Shown: positions 23,087 to 36,263 of the stretch, piece by piece
Layout: every line of letters begins with the position of its first letter
Numbering within the stretch: position 1 is the first letter of the stretch
Source: Ryuthela nishihirai
Lineage: Eukaryota > Arthropoda > Arachnida > Araneae > Heptathelidae
Assembly: GCA_038380435.1 (NCBI GenBank)
Contig: JAWZYU010000019.1
Coordinates: forward strand, 31,955,801-32,019,800
DNA length: 64,000 nt
Direction of reading: 5' to 3'
Translations under genes and position numbers: made by a program
The notes under the pieces: generated by a model
Databases searched by the model: none
Seen by the model: the letters and a program-made list of their open reading frames with translations, nothing else
What the model was told of the DNA's origin: nothing

Positions 23087-23470
23087 GGGGCGGGGGTGGC
23101 TCAGTCGGTAGCGCGCCAGGCTCGTAATCTGTAGTTCCCAGGTTCGAGTCCCAGCTGGGTCAGCGTTGAGATTTATCTCCGCAAAATTCCCCGCCCTGCC
23201 CACGGTCAGTAGGGGACACTGATGGGCTTGGAAAGGCCGCCGTCCGTCGGATGGGACGTTAAGCCGTGGCCCCGTGTGCCGGAGTGCAATACCCTGTGCA
23301 CGTTAAAGAACACGCTGGATGGCCTTGACGGGAGGCTACCATCTGTCTCCCAACAGCTGTTCCAGTCGGTCCCCTCCCCCAACCTTCTCTGAGCCTTCGG
23401 GGTCCATGTGACCTGGCCATTTAGCCCATGGTGTGCAAAAAAGTGTCGCTCAGAGGTAAAACAACCCAAC
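23087..23470 (+). mobile_element. SINE-A, full length with TSD
   Basis: One of the least-diverged copies, with a complete tRNA-like head and a 3' end TAAAACAACCCAAC. The flanks CCATACCTGCTTAAGG (from 23073) and CCATACCTGCTTGAGG (from 23471) differ by one base and define the insertion. Frames on both strands here are incidental to the repeat. Confidence 0.93.
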
Positions 23471-23484
23471 CCATACCTGCTTGA

Positions 23485-25407
23485 GGTCATGGCTTATCTT
23501 ATCCTAGTGGTTGAAACAATAATGTTCCTTCTTACTTTCCGTTTTTTTTTTGAAACTGGCTATTTAGACCATTCACAACGTAAAGGACTCTTTCTGTACT
23601 ATTGATTGATACCTAATTTTTATTTGCACTTAAGACCAAAGATATTTCGCACCTTTTCTTTTATTTTCTACCAGGCATTCAAAAATACAGTTTAGTAAAT
23701 TGTGATGAAAAAAACAACAACACACTTTTAATTAGATATAAGAAAGGTGACTGTTATGTGAAACAAATTAATGAACAAATTTATATTATGTTGAGTTTCA
23801 TTAATCCTTACAATGTTTAAAATTGGTAGTGAAAGAGTTAAGATGAACAAATCAAAGACGTTCATTTTATGAAAGCTGAACGAAACATGCTACATTAGAG
23901 GAGTTCTCAAGGGCTCTTTTTATCTTTTACTCGGGAAGAAAAAAAGAGAAAAATTACCATCTTTCCGAGTTACTGAGTTGTTTCTTTTTCTTCTTCTATA
24001 ATACACGGATGCATAGTCCTTTGGTATGCCTGGTGCGCACCTTCTGAATCTTGATTATGACAAAATATTGCATAAAGAAGTCTCCCTCTACAGGAGTCAT
24101 TGTAGTCTGCACACTTTAACAACCAAGTTTCATCTTAAAGGAAACGTGAAAAGATTCAGAGACAATTATCCGTACTTCCTTAGAACTCAGAGAATGATCT
24201 TCAAACAACTCAGATCCCCTACTGTCCCTAACACTCGGCATTAAGCCTAGCATTATCATTTCACTGTCTGTTAGCTCCCGAAAGAAATAAATGTGTCTTT
24301 CTTTTTCTTGGAATAACCATGCAATTCACAAACATCAGCTCGCATTAGGCTTCCAAGGTGTTATATGAGCAATGTAACTCATTTTAAGAAAGAAACGACT
24401 ACACTGACAGTAAACACCGTATGGACGGAAATGGCTACTAAATCAACAGCTCCATTGCTCATTTGACACGTTGAATAGCATTCAGAGCTTGGTCCTCTTT
24501 TTTCGCCCCATCAGGGATGATGGAAACGTTGGAGGTGGGAAGAAGAAAGTTATGATGAACGTCCTATTCGACGTAAGTGTAGGTGAGTTTATTTTGAACA
24601 CCTGGGATTCTAATAGCAAGAGACATTTATTAGCGCTCATGACACTCTTCTACTCTTGTCAGTCTGCATAAAACAGAAAAAAAGACATTAATATTATCGT
24701 CACAGGAGTTCTTATTTTGCCAGAGCACGAATATTCCCTCTAGGGACATCACAGAATGAAGGTTCACCATCTCCAGCTCCTCCCTGGGATATTGTTATAG
24801 ATACAAGGATCTCCTCCAGATCAGCAAAGAGGAGGAGTATGAATGAACCAGCTATTCACTAATCAAACCGTTGGCCGCCGTAGGGTAAACAACAGTCTCA
24901 GGAACCGGTTTTGTCTTAAAGGGCAAACACACTCAGAGTGATGGTAGACAGTTGAGACTTGTGGTCGAGACACAGGTCGTGACCACCATCAATGCACCAC
25001 AAGCTTATTCTCAAGCTGAGAGGAATGTTTATGTTTCGACACTGAGCTCTTTCAACGACTAGCTTTAGGTGATGGAAAACTAGGTTTTGCTCCTACGAAT
25101 GTTTATCCACATGTCTAGATGTCTGTTTATATGTTGGTTGATCTGTCTCTTTAAAGTTGTAGTTTCTTTGTCTTTTTACTCATAATATTTGCTATATTAG
25201 CTATCTACTCAAAATTCTGATTTTTTTCCCCTGTTAATCTCAAATAAAGTACTGAAAACTTCAATGCCTTTTAAGGAATTCCAGAATATAATGATGTGCA
25301 CGAAAAGGATATTAAAAATAAACACCGGGAATAGAGTTGGGGGACTAATTATTTTTGAACCGGAATGGACAGGAGCACTATCCCACGATATAGTATATAT
25401 ATACATA
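23485..25407. other. No gene recognised
   Basis: Mostly AT-rich; about 24450-25050 is more balanced in composition. The longest frames (24026-24244, 24471-24671) have no domain and no splice context I can support. Confidence 0.5.
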
Positions 25408-25979
25408 CACTGGTTTCCATAAATTAAGGAAAATCCCTATGTTAAGTCAATGGGAAGCTAACGTCAAAGCTCTATAACTTCTAAATTAGATAAGTTTTTT
25501 TTGTTTTGAGAAATATGATTGCAGATAAAGATCTCAATCAAATAAATCAATATCTTGATTTTCAACAATATTCGTTCAGTATTTAATGAGTTATGAAAGT
25601 CGAATATTTATTAACAGCAATGCCAGTCTTAAGAAACTTATACAAAACTGAAGAATAGTCAAGAATTCTTTACACAAAGTTCAAAATACAAACTTATTTT
25701 ATTAAACACTTTGATACAATACTTATTACTAAGTTTTAATTAACTTCTAAAGTCAATTTTTGTGGCTGGCATTGTTATCGCTAAATATTCAAACTTGTAC
25801 AACTCATTAAATACTGAACGAATATTGTTGAAAATCGAGATATTGGTTTATTTGATCGAGATCTTTATCTGCAATCACATTTTTCAAAACAAAAAACTTA
25901 TTTTACAAGTTATAGAGTTTTGACGTTAGCTTCCCATTGACTTAACATAGGGACTTTCCTTAATTTATGGAAACCAGTG
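25408..25979. mobile_element. Palindromic MITE, Tc1/mariner-type ends
   Basis: Begins CACTGGTTTCCATAAATTAA and ends with its complement. The two halves are inverted copies for roughly 235 bp (landmarks GCAGATAAAGATCTC and AATATTCGTTCAGTATTTAA in each arm), leaving a short centre. TA flanks both sides (25406-25407, 25980-25981), as for TA-targeting elements. No coding sequence. A diverged copy lies at 38932-39499. Confidence 0.9.
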
Positions 25980-27638
25980 TATATTCTTCTTATTTAATTG
26001 TCTTTCAAGAAAAATTCTTTCAAACTATGTTTGATATATTTTCTATTTTTGTCACCTTCTTTTCATTTATTAATGTTATCAAATGGTTTCGGGGTAGGGA
26101 GTCTATGAATTTGGGACTTTATAACTCTAGATCCTGCAAATAATAATGCATAATGTTCGTTAAAATTATAAATACCAAATTATAATACCAATATACATTC
26201 TTAATTCTAAAATAAAGCATAAATCCATGAACTGTTTAATAGTGGAATAGAATTACTTAATAGGCAAAGATTAAATAGGTAGCACAGACTTTCATTTATG
26301 ATGCCTGCTGTAGCACAAAAAGTTGGACAGCTGTTCCTGCCCAGAATTTGTTCCAATATTAATATATAATTATCATTTTAAAATTAAACAGATTATAAAA
26401 AGAGTCTTTCGTTAGGGATGGATTGAAATTTGGTGCCATCTGTGGATATAATACGAACTGCATAGAATAGCATTAAAGATAACTGTGTCTGACCAAAGCT
26501 TCCTATATCATGCAAAGCCTGGACAGTGCAGTTACAGAATATATACATATAGTTATTTTAATTAAATTTGTGGCTATTATTTTTAAAAATCTCGCTATCA
26601 GTTTAAAGTATTATATTAATAGTAATAAGTGTTAAATGAATAAATTATTCTATTTTACGTAGTTAAAAAGAAATAGATTTTTAATTAAATTTTAGACAAA
26701 TTAAATCATTAAAATTATGTATAATTAATTCCCTTCCTTTCTTGCCTCGTTTTGGTCAACGGCTGTCCTGGTCTCGTGTATGAAGATGATATTGGCCTGA
26801 CGGGCAACAAAAAATGTAAAATAATTTTTTTTTCTATATTCTTATTTCTTTGGCCACAAATAAAACACGTTTCAATGGAAAAGTTTTTTTTTTCTACAAT
26901 CAAATTTTTCCACATAAAAACGAAAATTCTGGTCTGAAGGAGTTAACGACAGCTAAGAAATGTCTTTGCATCCAGTTACACTGTAAACACGCGCTCATCG
27001 AGAATCGCTAACGATTTTGACAACAAAATCACGTTTCCCATGATTTAATTCTTTTTAATTTAATACAAGGTAATGAAAAGGACATCATTTTCTTTTTTCC
27101 TGATGCCTAACACGGATACTTCCGACAAAAGTTTCACAGGTGTGCAATAAAAAAAATTTTCCCGATCCACTTCAATTTTGAATGCCTGAGATTTTTATAT
27201 AAACCTTCCAAGGAAAACTCGTCGTAAAGAATCCAGATGTGTGGTGTTATCAGAGGGACTAGAGCGGAAGTAGGCGGGAGATTTTCCCTCGGGGAGAAAT
27301 TGTTCAATGCTCTTTTGACGCGCTTAAACGTTTTGGCCTTGATACTATCAGAAAAAACATTGTGTGCTTGCGTTGATAACTGTTGGATAAATAAACAAGT
27401 TTATCGGGATTGTTTGTAGAATGATATTTAAAATAATGAAATGGTAATTATTCGTCAATGATATTTTAGAGCAAGAACAGACACTATCATGAAAGATCCA
27501 GTCACTGTAGATAGTTGTCTCCAAGGTTTGTGATAGACCTTGTGTTTTGAACAATATAAGAATTAAGAGTCATTGAGGATGTAACTAACAGCGTTTGATT
27601 TTCATTTCTAGAGTTGCATCTCTTTTGATTAACAATGT
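25980..27638. other. AT-rich, no gene recognised
   Basis: Long AT-rich sequence with T-runs (26826-26835, 26885-26896). The frames of 60-68 codons have no domain. Nothing here repeats elsewhere in the window that I can see. Confidence 0.5.
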
Positions 27639-27650
27639 CCTAAGTGTAAT

Positions 27651-28453
27651 TGGGGCGGGGGTTGTTCTAAGTGTAATTGTAACTCAGTCGGTAGCACGCC
27701 AGGCTCGTAATCTGCAGTTCCCAGGTACGAGTCCCAACTGGGTCACTTGGGTTGGGTTGTTTTACCTCTGAGCGGCACTTTTTTGCACACCATGGGCTAA
27801 ATGGCCAGGTCACATGGACCCCGAAGGCTTAGAAAAGGTTGGGGGAGGGGACCCACTGGAACAGCTGTTGGGAGACAGATGGTAGCCTCCCGTCAAGGCC
27901 ATCCAGCGTGTTCTTTAACGTGCACAGGGTATGGCTTTCCCGCACACGGGACCACGGCTTAACGTCCCATCCGACGGACGGCGGCCTTTCCAAGCACATC
28001 GGTGTCCCCTACTGACCGTGGGCAGGGCGGGGAATTTTGCGGATATAAATCTCAACGCTGACCCAGCTGGGACTCGAACCTGGGAACTACAGATTACGAG
28101 CCTGGCGCGCTACCGACTGAGCCACCCCCTCCCCCCAACTGGGTCAGCGTTGAGATTTATCCCCGCACACGGTCAGTAGATGGCTTGGAAAGACCGACCG
28201 TCCATCGGATCGGATCGGAGGATCGATGGGCTTGGAAAGACCGCCGTCCGTCGGATACCACGTTAAGTCGTGGCCCCGTGCGCATGAGAGTTATACCCTG
28301 TGCACGTTAAAGAACACACTGGATGACTTTGACGGGAAGAGTTACATCTGCCACCCAACAGGTGTTCCAGTGGGTCCCCTCCCCCAACCTTCTCTGAGCC
28401 TTCGAGGTCCATGGTGTGCAAAAAAGTGCCGCTCAGAGGTAAAACAACCCATA
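27651..28453 (+). mobile_element. SINE-A (outer), split by a second SINE-A
   Basis: The 5' part is 27651-27745 and the 3' part 28134-28453. The outer TSD CCTAAGTGTAAT is exact at 27639-27650 and 28454-28465. The head carries a ~20-bp extra piece repeating CTAAGTGTAATTG, and the 3' half has a local duplication of the GATGGGCTTGGAAAGACCG block (28181-28250). Confidence 0.9.
27746..28133 (-). mobile_element. SINE-A (inner), inserted in the outer SINE-A
   Basis: Full-length minus-strand copy whose 3' end (TTGGGTTGGGTTGTTTTACC on the plus strand) is at left and tRNA-like head at right. The target CCCAACTGGGTCA is present at 27733-27745 and 28134-28146, an exact 13-bp duplication of host SINE sequence, so the nesting order is certain. 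Confidence 0.93.
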
Positions 28454-28465
28454 CCTAAGTGTAAT

Positions 28466-28916
28466 CAAAGAGTCTTTGTATCCGAAGTATTTGCCTTCGT
28501 GTCATTTTTTGTTGGTTTGGGCTAAATAAATAAATACAGCATGGACGCAATAGACTGCTGGTAGGGAAATAAGATTGAATAATTATAAATTCTAAAACAA
28601 AAACAATGCGCGTCGGCAGGATTTTTTTCAGGAGTGTGTGCACCACCCTTCGTTCATTCACTCTGAATAGAATCTATTGAATTGTAGTTCGACTGTTTCA
28701 AGTTTGGTCAACAATGGCAGGGAGGAATGTTTTAACGTGGTGGGGGGGGGGGGCGAAAAAATGATCGAAATTGCGAATAGAGCAAATATGCATATATCGT
28801 TCCATAACACAAATGAGGATGCCCGAATTAAAAAAACCTCGGAAATCTAGCAGTAAAAATATTTAATACATGTAAAAAATTATTTTTCTTACTGATAAAT
28901 AAAAATAAATACTTTG
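28466..28916. other. No gene; includes a G-run
   Basis: Unassigned, AT-rich apart from a run of about 13 G near 28741-28753. Such a run is prone to slippage and sequencing error. Confidence 0.6.
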
Positions 28917-29112
28917 ACGTCCCGTGGCCGAGTGGTTAGCACGCTTGACTACTGGTCTAAGGAACCTGGGTTCGAGCCCCGCGTTAAGGCATGGAAGTAT
29001 GTGTCGTTTTTCTGCTGAGGTCCTGCCATCCTCTCAGATCTTCTACTGTGGCATATAAACTCAGGCTCCTGTCAGACCTCTGTGGCAAGCAGCTATTTGA
29101 GGGGGTATTTAT
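28917..29112 (+). mobile_element. SINE-B, full length
   Basis: CGTCCCGTGGCCGAGTGGTTAG head with an intact A box, B box GGTTCGAGCCCC, and end TTGAGGGGGTATTTAT. TSDs are not obvious. Confidence 0.9.
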
Positions 29113-29850
29113 ATGCATCCTGAAACAAAAGAAGGCCTAAAAAAATCAAGGTTGCATTTCGTTAAGGACAAAATGACATAAATTTTTTGTTCAACATAAA
29201 TTAATTTTTCGGTCACTTTTCCATGAGGGGACGGTACAACTGTACATATTGTCCCCGCCCCTGCAGACGCCCATGAAACAATGGCTCGTGAAAAAAAAAG
29301 AAGTATAAAATACAGATGTGAAGATAACAACTAAAAAAATTAAATAGCCAAGAAATTTTAAAAACCGAAATTTTTTGCCCGTCATTTCTCTGTTTGTTCG
29401 CATTTCAAATTCTGGATTCGTCAAATCAGTATTGGCTCCACCAAACAAACTGCCAATCTTATCCAGTTATTTATGAAAGACTATAACATATGGAAGTGAC
29501 ATAGGTGGTGACATAAGCTATGAAAAATTTCCAATCTCCCTTCTTTATCTCTAAAGAGAAGGAGTTTCTTACTGACAAATTCGAATTAACAATAGATAAA
29601 TAAAATGAAATTCAAAAATTTAAAAACACTTATCGTCCTTTACGCGCCTTTTAAAAGGTTAAAGCTTTGTTAAGAAAAATTAACAATGAATCTATGCAGT
29701 AACTTAAAATTCTCTACATTTCTTTGAAATGTATTTATTTTAGTAACTAATAGTCAATGACAATAGCCATTTTTAACTTTTTAAAAGAATTTAAATGAAC
29801 ATGGTCGGTTTTTCTTTTTCTTTTTTTTTTTCAATTATTCATGATTTGTT
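29113..29850. other. No gene recognised
   Basis: AT-rich. The minus-strand frames at 29109-29448 contain hydrophobic stretches but overlap in two frames and show no family. Confidence 0.5.
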
Positions 29851-30216
29851 GGGTTGGGTTGTTTTACCTCTGAGTGTATTTTTTTAGACAATGGGGCTAA
29901 ATGGCCAGGTCACAAGGAATCCCAAGGGCTCAAAGAAGTTTGGGGTAGGAGACGCACTGGTCAGATGCTAGGAGCCAGATGGTAGTCACTCGTCTAGCCT
30001 ACCCAGCCTGTCATTATAAAGTACATAGGGTATGGATCTTCTGCACACTGGGGCACGGTTTTACATCCCATCCGACAAAACAAAGGCCTTTCCAAGCCAA
30101 TCGGTGTTCCCTTGTTGAACGACGGCAGGGTGGGGATTTAGCGGAAAAAAAGTTAAGCACTGTCAGAGGTGGGAATCGAACCTGGAGCGCTATCAAAATA
30201 AGAGAACTCCCACCCC
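29851..30216 (-). mobile_element. SINE-A, diverged full-length copy
   Basis: Starts GGGTTGGGTTGTTTTACC (3' end) and runs to CTCCCACCCC; the head retains GGGAATCGAACCTGG as the complement of the B box. Considerably diverged in the middle. Confidence 0.82.
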
Positions 30217-31719
30217 ACATGGGCGAGCGGACACCAATAGAGAATGTACGCATTTCTCCTACGGCGTGCTGACGTCGGCTCGTGTACCGATTGGTTTAGC
30301 TTAAATATTCGCAAACCTTTGACTTTTATTTGTGTTTCAATATATTTTAGTTTCCTTTAATTCTCCACACACTTGACCAAATGGTACCAAATGTCGTACA
30401 CTCGTTCCTGTATAACCCCGTGTTGGATTAAGTAATCAGGTCCCTACTAGTAATTAAATAGCATTTACAACCTCGAATGTTTTGAGATTGTAATGGATCT
30501 CACATCGCTCTACCACGGTTTTCTCGTCTATAAATTGTGAACGAAGAAGATTGTCAGTAGAAAAATCTGCCGGTGGAGAAATTCGTTTCTATTCCGCGGA
30601 ACTTTTGGCGAGCTAGGCATTCTAGTATCAAAATCATCTTCGTTTCTAACCTCGTTGTTGTTTATCCGCTGTGATCTCCGTCGATTTTCGTTTCTTTTAA
30701 CTGCCATCCCATTTGTTACATTCTTTTCCCTTTCAAATCCCCGTAACGTTTAACCACTTTACTTTTCACATTTCCTCCCTAAGGATATCCAAAAAAAAAC
30801 ATCTGGGAGCTTACTCGTAAACAAGTCATTTACAACAAGCACATTTCTGGAAGTGGAAGTCGGCGATAAGGAATAGTCACTGGTGCAAAAGGCGACCAAT
30901 TCAAATCGAAACGTGTGATTATATGATTCCAAACACTCCTTGAGGGTAAAAAAGAGACGCTATCTATTAAAGGTTGGTATTTTGGTTATCGTTCCAGTTG
31001 AATGCTGCTGTCGCTGGAAGGCTTCACTTAACTGCCCACTGGAAACTGTCATTGTTATATTCTCGCTGGTGTCTTAGCCAGGAGTGAGGCAGTGTTATTT
31101 GTCTGTCTCTTCATCTGTCTCCAGTAGCGTTGCCCCCTCGGCAACTCCCCTCTCCGAACCCTCCTCTTTCCGCACTAAGGAGATAGGAGGCGTGGTCGGG
31201 TAATAACCGAGCGACAGAGACAGTGCTAGGAAGACAACCACTGTAATTTCCTGGCAATTATTGATCATCAGTAGCCCAACGTTTATGGTAAACATCATGT
31301 TGTAAAGCATTACAATATCTACAACAGTAATTAGAGGAGTTGTGGCCTAAGAAGGAGAAAATGTTGTTTGGGATAAAAAATGAACGGTAAGAACTTTATG
31401 GATGCGTCATGTGTTACAGAATTGTTCCTCCTTTCACTTGTTTTTTTTTTTCTCCTAATAAAAATAATTAATCATCCTTGCAGCATCAGATTTTCTTGGA
31501 CGTGTTTATGGTGGAGAAGTACGTTTAGTTGGATATATAAATCGAAATGATCAAATTTTTAAGGTCGTTGAAGTGCTGCTATTTGAAATTTCAGGAATTT
31601 GTAAGTTTGTAACTGAGACATCAAAAATGATTGTCAAAATTTTCAACGAGTTATTGGTTTGTTATGGATTATGTTAAGAGAAATTTAGATGTGATTCTAT
31701 TAAATGATATTTGGGTTTA
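30217..31719. other. No gene recognised
   Basis: Mixed composition, with CpG-containing stretches around 30560-30720 and 31100-31210. The 71-codon minus frame at 31095-31310 has no domain. A host regulatory region is possible but unsupported. Confidence 0.45.
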
Positions 31720-32108
31720 GATTGGATTGTTTTACCTCTGAGCGGCACTTTTTTGCACACCATGGGCTAAATGGCCAGGCCAGAAGGATCCCGAAGGCTC
31801 AGAGAAGGTTGGGGGAGGGGACCCACTGGAACAGCTGTTGGGAGACAGATGGTAGCCTCCCGTCAAGGCCATCCAGCGTGTTCTTTAACGTGCACAGGGT
31901 ATGGCTCTCCCGCACACGGGACCACGGCTTAACGTCCATCCGACGGACGGACGGCGGCCTTTTCAAGCCCAGCGGTGTCCCCTACTGACCGAGGGCAAGG
32001 CGGGGAAATTTTGCGGAGATAAATCACAACGCTGACCCAGCTGGGACTCGAACCTGGGAACTACAGATTACGAGCCTGGCGCGCTACCGACTGAGCCACC
32101 CCCGCCCC
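31720..32108 (-). mobile_element. SINE-A, full length
   Basis: Low-divergence minus-strand copy ending in the head complement GCCACCCCCGCCCC. A short ATTTGGGTTTA/GTTTGGGTAAA similarity at the flanks is a possible decayed TSD. Confidence 0.92.
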
Positions 32109-32239
32109 ATATGTTTGGGTAAAAACACATAATGAATCTTTCTAATGTCCAAGGTACTAAACTGTAGACTATATGTAACAAATTCAATGGGGTTAGGATT
32201 TGTGCTAAGTATACAACTTTAATCGTCTTATACCCTGCG

Positions 32240-32378
32240 TCGGGGTGGGGGTGCCTTAGTCGGCAGTTCGCCAGTCTCATAATCTGTAGTTCCCAGGTTC
32301 GAATCCCAGCTGGGCCAGAGTTGAGATTTATCAGCAAAACTCTCCGCCCTGACATCGGTCAGTAGGGGACACCGATGG
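32240..32378 (+). mobile_element. SINE-A, 5' part
   Basis: Head and the first third only. The anticodon-like loop reads CTCATAA, i.e. CAT as in tRNA-Met, supporting a Met-tRNA ancestry. It breaks off after GGGGACACCGATGG. Confidence 0.88.
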
Positions 32379-33229
32379 TAAAGCGCTGCGCGGATAGCAA
32401 AAGTCCTGTCCACAAGGTTTCACCAACATGCGCAAATCTTTGTCAGAATGATGCGTTTGTTGCCTATTAATAACCGTCGAAATTTTGCAAATGCTTGAAG
32501 TCTGATGTATGTTTGCGGGTAAAAGAAATATGTCTAATGGTTTATTAATGACCAATTAATAACTGAAAAATATAATGTGAAAAATAAAGTCTTTTATTCG
32601 TAAAAAATATGCTCTATTTAATATATTAATATAATCACTATTAAATTTAGACAAAAATTTACTTAATTCTAATTTTGCAAATTCTTCTGAATAAATTTTG
32701 CTCTTTTAAATGCAGTTATCGAATATTATGGGAAGACATTCATTTTATTACCCAGTAAATCTCCTCTAAAACTTCGTGATCTTCCCGACTGAAATTTTCA
32801 TTCCACTGATATTTAATTCTCGTTTTCTACGGAAACACTCAGTAATTTTCTGAATTTATATTCTGCTTTGCAACCAAAAAGATCGCTTATTTCACATAGG
32901 ATAAGTTTCTTTTTAACTAAGTAATTTTCTCTTTTATATATGGCTTAATCTAAATATTTTTTCATCATTTTAGAGCGAATATCATCGTTGAATTTTCAAA
33001 TCAGATTTTTTTTAAACATTATCTCAAGTAGTTTTTTCACCCATGTCAGTCATCAATAATGCAATAACCTTTGCTCATGTTTCTGCATATCTCATCAAAT
33101 ACAAGACTTTATCCACCGTCTGCATTAACATAATTTTTTTTATCCGCGTTAAAGTTAATTTTTCATCCGCCGAGAGGTTTTTAATGCAGATATCCGGGGA
33201 TAAAACTCTGATATTCGCATCCGCGCAGG
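32379..33229. other. AT-rich, no gene recognised
   Basis: Very AT-rich sequence without a credible frame. Confidence 0.55.
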
Positions 33230-33300
33230 GCTCTAACCGATGGACTTGGAAAGGCCGCCATCCTTCTGATGTACCCCTGTGTACATTCCTGCCGCAGAGC
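33230..33300 (+). mobile_element. SINE-A internal fragment
   Basis: CCGATGGACTTGGAAAGGCC followed by a diverged body match up to about 33300. It could be a displaced continuation of the copy at 32240. Confidence 0.6.
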
Positions 33301-35656
33301 ATCAGTTTACCTCGCGTCCCCCAACAACCTTCAAATATCCCGTGAATGCATCGCAGTTTTGTGTACTATTTTTTAAGTAATCACATGTTCATGGATTAAT
33401 TGTAATAACTCTGCGGGTCTCAGTTTTAATTTATTTTCTGACCTGGACTTTTATAGTAGCCTGGGTTCAAATTATAGTCGGATTAGGCAAGAAATTACGA
33501 ATTTGCGTCCCGGGTTACTATTATTTACGGCATGCCTACGTATTGAATACTATTAAAAATATGTGCCTTTATCGGTTAAAAAAAATGCAAGTGCCTTTTT
33601 CTTCATTTGCCGAAAATTCCAGATGACATTCCCATGGTCTTTGCATCAACATATCTTTCGTTTAACAATATTCATTTCTGAGCATCCTCCACCCTGTTTG
33701 GCATCCAGAAAAGTTTCTTAAGCTGCTTTAGGGTGGAGATCACGAATTCACTTTCATCCCCCCCCCTCCTCCCTCTAGATAACCTCCCTATTTTCAGATC
33801 TCCCGCTGAATGTTGACATATCATAACTTCCGCGGCATTTCAAGATGACCTTGTTTGAACATTCCCTGATCGAGTTCACATAGGCGGAGAATAGATCGAG
33901 CCAACCACGAAGGACTTAATAAATCCAGGTTAGACTGATAGAGACGTTCTGTCGTACCACGTGTCCAATGCCTCTTCACTGGGCGATGGAGTAACGCGTC
34001 ATCAGCTGATCCGACCGGCTGACAGACAAATCCTTCTGAGTTTGGACACGAGCGTCAGTCACCGGTCCACGGGTCGCAACCTCTTCCATCACCACCAATG
34101 AGCATCACCAATGGTGGCGGCTATGTCGTGCGCCCCTTTCGACACGAACTAGACCCCTGTTGCGCCTAGATCCACGATCAAGAGCGCGTGCTGTCCAGTA
34201 TAGATGACGATCAGTCGACATCACTGTAAACAAAGGGGAGTACCCTTCAAGATGATGTGCGGGGGTGAAGAACTGATAGAAACGACGAGAACAGGTAAAA
34301 GAATAAAGAATTGGAGAATACGTTCTCTTATTTCTTTTCTAAATGGAAAACGAGATACTGATCGTAAAGGTTGAAAAGTTCAGAGGAAGGAAACTGAATT
34401 TTGATGATGTGCGGATGAAAAAATTGAAAACACTGACAGGTCTTAAATTAGTTCTTCAACTTCTTTTCTTTGGTATCGTTTCCTTTCCGGACATGTTCTT
34501 CGAGTTAGTGCTGAGTAGAGGATTAATAATGGAATCTATTGGCTCTCTCTCTCTCTTGGCAAAGTCTGTATTTCTTTTCCAAACATTCTGTTATTTTTGT
34601 TCACCTGTGTCATCTTATTTTGACGTCGAATATGGAATGTTGCAAAATGTTTCAATTTTAAATTGTATTGCTTTTTCCGTTTGCTGTTAGCTTATTGCAT
34701 ATCAACCTGTTGTAGTTCATGTAAAAAGCAAACATGTTTACGAAAGTGTTTCCTGGCTGTATGCATGATAAAATTTGTAGTAAACCTTCATCCTAAGGAT
34801 CCCGATTTTACGAACAGTCCAGTGCCAAAAGTAGTTCGATCTGCTTTAGTTCAGTGAAATTCACGATTCTTTCTAAGTTTCTTCAAACCAGTTGCTGCTC
34901 ATCCCAATTCTCCTTTACTATAAACATCCTCTGTTGCTAAGAGCAAACAGGAGGAGCATAGCTCATCACCACAACCCTCTACTAGTAAAAATACAAGGGA
35001 TCGTGATAACTCCTTAGACGGAGTAAAAACTGTTTTGTTCAGCACGATAAAATTTGTTAAGAAAATATTTCGTAGCAAATCTGCTGTGCCATAATTTCTT
35101 TGTCTAGCAATTTTTTTACTTTTGCGTAGCGTGTTTTCTTTCCTTTTTTTCAAATTTCGGGTTTATATTGTTTTTGGTTATAAAGAAAAGAAATGTTTTT
35201 CTGAGACGAAATGTGTGCCATTTTTATAGGCAGTAAAGAGGTAATGAAAAATAAAACGCTATGTTTGAGGAATTATTTAATCACCGTTATTCGTAGCTGT
35301 AAACATTTGCATCACAAAATTATGCTACGCAAATCACGAAATCTATCGCAACTCAGCATGATATATGTACTTCGCAAACTGAGATCAAATACCTTAAAGT
35401 ACACACTGATGTACAATATGTATTTTAGTGTTTTAATTGCTATTATAGATATTAGATACATGTATTAGTCTGTATAACGGTGTTCCAATATACTGCGTTG
35501 GTTATTAATACTGTGTAGTCAGGTACCTATACTCTATTCATCAACTCTATTACTCTCTTCATCAACACAGAAACATTCGAATTTAAAGGACACTTCATCT
35601 CCCTTCGTTAATCCATTAAATTGAGGGTATTTATCATAACTATATTTATCATTTGA
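33301..35656. other. No gene recognised
   Basis: Mixed sequence. 34150-34290 resembles 38650-38720 in scattered words (ACATCACTGTAAACAAAGG versus ACATCACAATAAACATAGG). The 115-codon plus frame at 34343-34690 is hydrophobic in its second half but has no family signature. Not called. Confidence 0.45.
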
Positions 35657-35977
35657 ATTGGATTGTTTTACCTCTGAACGTCACTTTTTTTCACAAAGTG
35701 TGCTAAATGGCCGCGTCACAAGGATTCTAAGAGCAGAGAAAAATGTTGGGGATGGGTATACAGTGGACAGCTCTTAGGGAAAAAAATGAAAGCCTCTCGT
35801 CGAGGCCATCCAGATTGTTCTTCAACGTGCACAGGATACGACTTTCCTCAAAACGGTGTCACGTCTTTTTATACTAATTAAAGGACGTCGGTCTTTCCAA
35901 GCCCATTGATGTCTCCTTTCTCATCCAGGACAGGATGAGATATGCAGAGATAAATCTCAACGTTGATAGAGTTGGGA
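35657..35977 (-). mobile_element. SINE-A, head replaced
   Basis: Minus-strand copy running from GGATTGTTTTACCTCTGAAC to CTCAACGTTGATAGAGTTGG, where the tRNA head should start but unrelated sequence follows. Its 5' part lies inside the left arm of the inverted duplication starting at 35836. Confidence 0.82.
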
Positions 35978-36263
35978 GTACTATATAATGCAACGTAAAG
36001 GGCTCCGGAGAGATTCTGGTACAGTCACGTGACACGAAGGTTGCCAGATCACTAATTTCTAAAGAAATCGTTGCCAGATATTTTTTCTGAATTCTGTAAT
36101 CAACCATAGTGTTCGGATACTTTTTTGAGCGACTGTATGCAAACTCCAAGAATGGGAGTTGTGTTCGCCCTGGTACTTTGAGAGATATATATATATGGAT
36201 CTTTGCAAACAAAACAGTAGCTCCTTAAACTGAATTAGAAATTTAAAATTACTGTCGATTATC
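35836..36263 (+). repeat. Left arm of 428-bp inverted duplication
   Basis: Near-identical inverted copy of 37531-37956. It includes ~140 bp of a SINE-A and a segment resembling a Tc1-type terminus (GTGTTCGGATACTTTTTTGA). The outer border (ATACGACTTTCC) lies within the SINE. Confidence 0.9.

Noticed and set aside
34343..34690. 115-codon hydrophobic frame
   Set aside because: Hydrophobic stretches are expected in T-rich DNA. There is no family signature, splice sites or repeats to support it.
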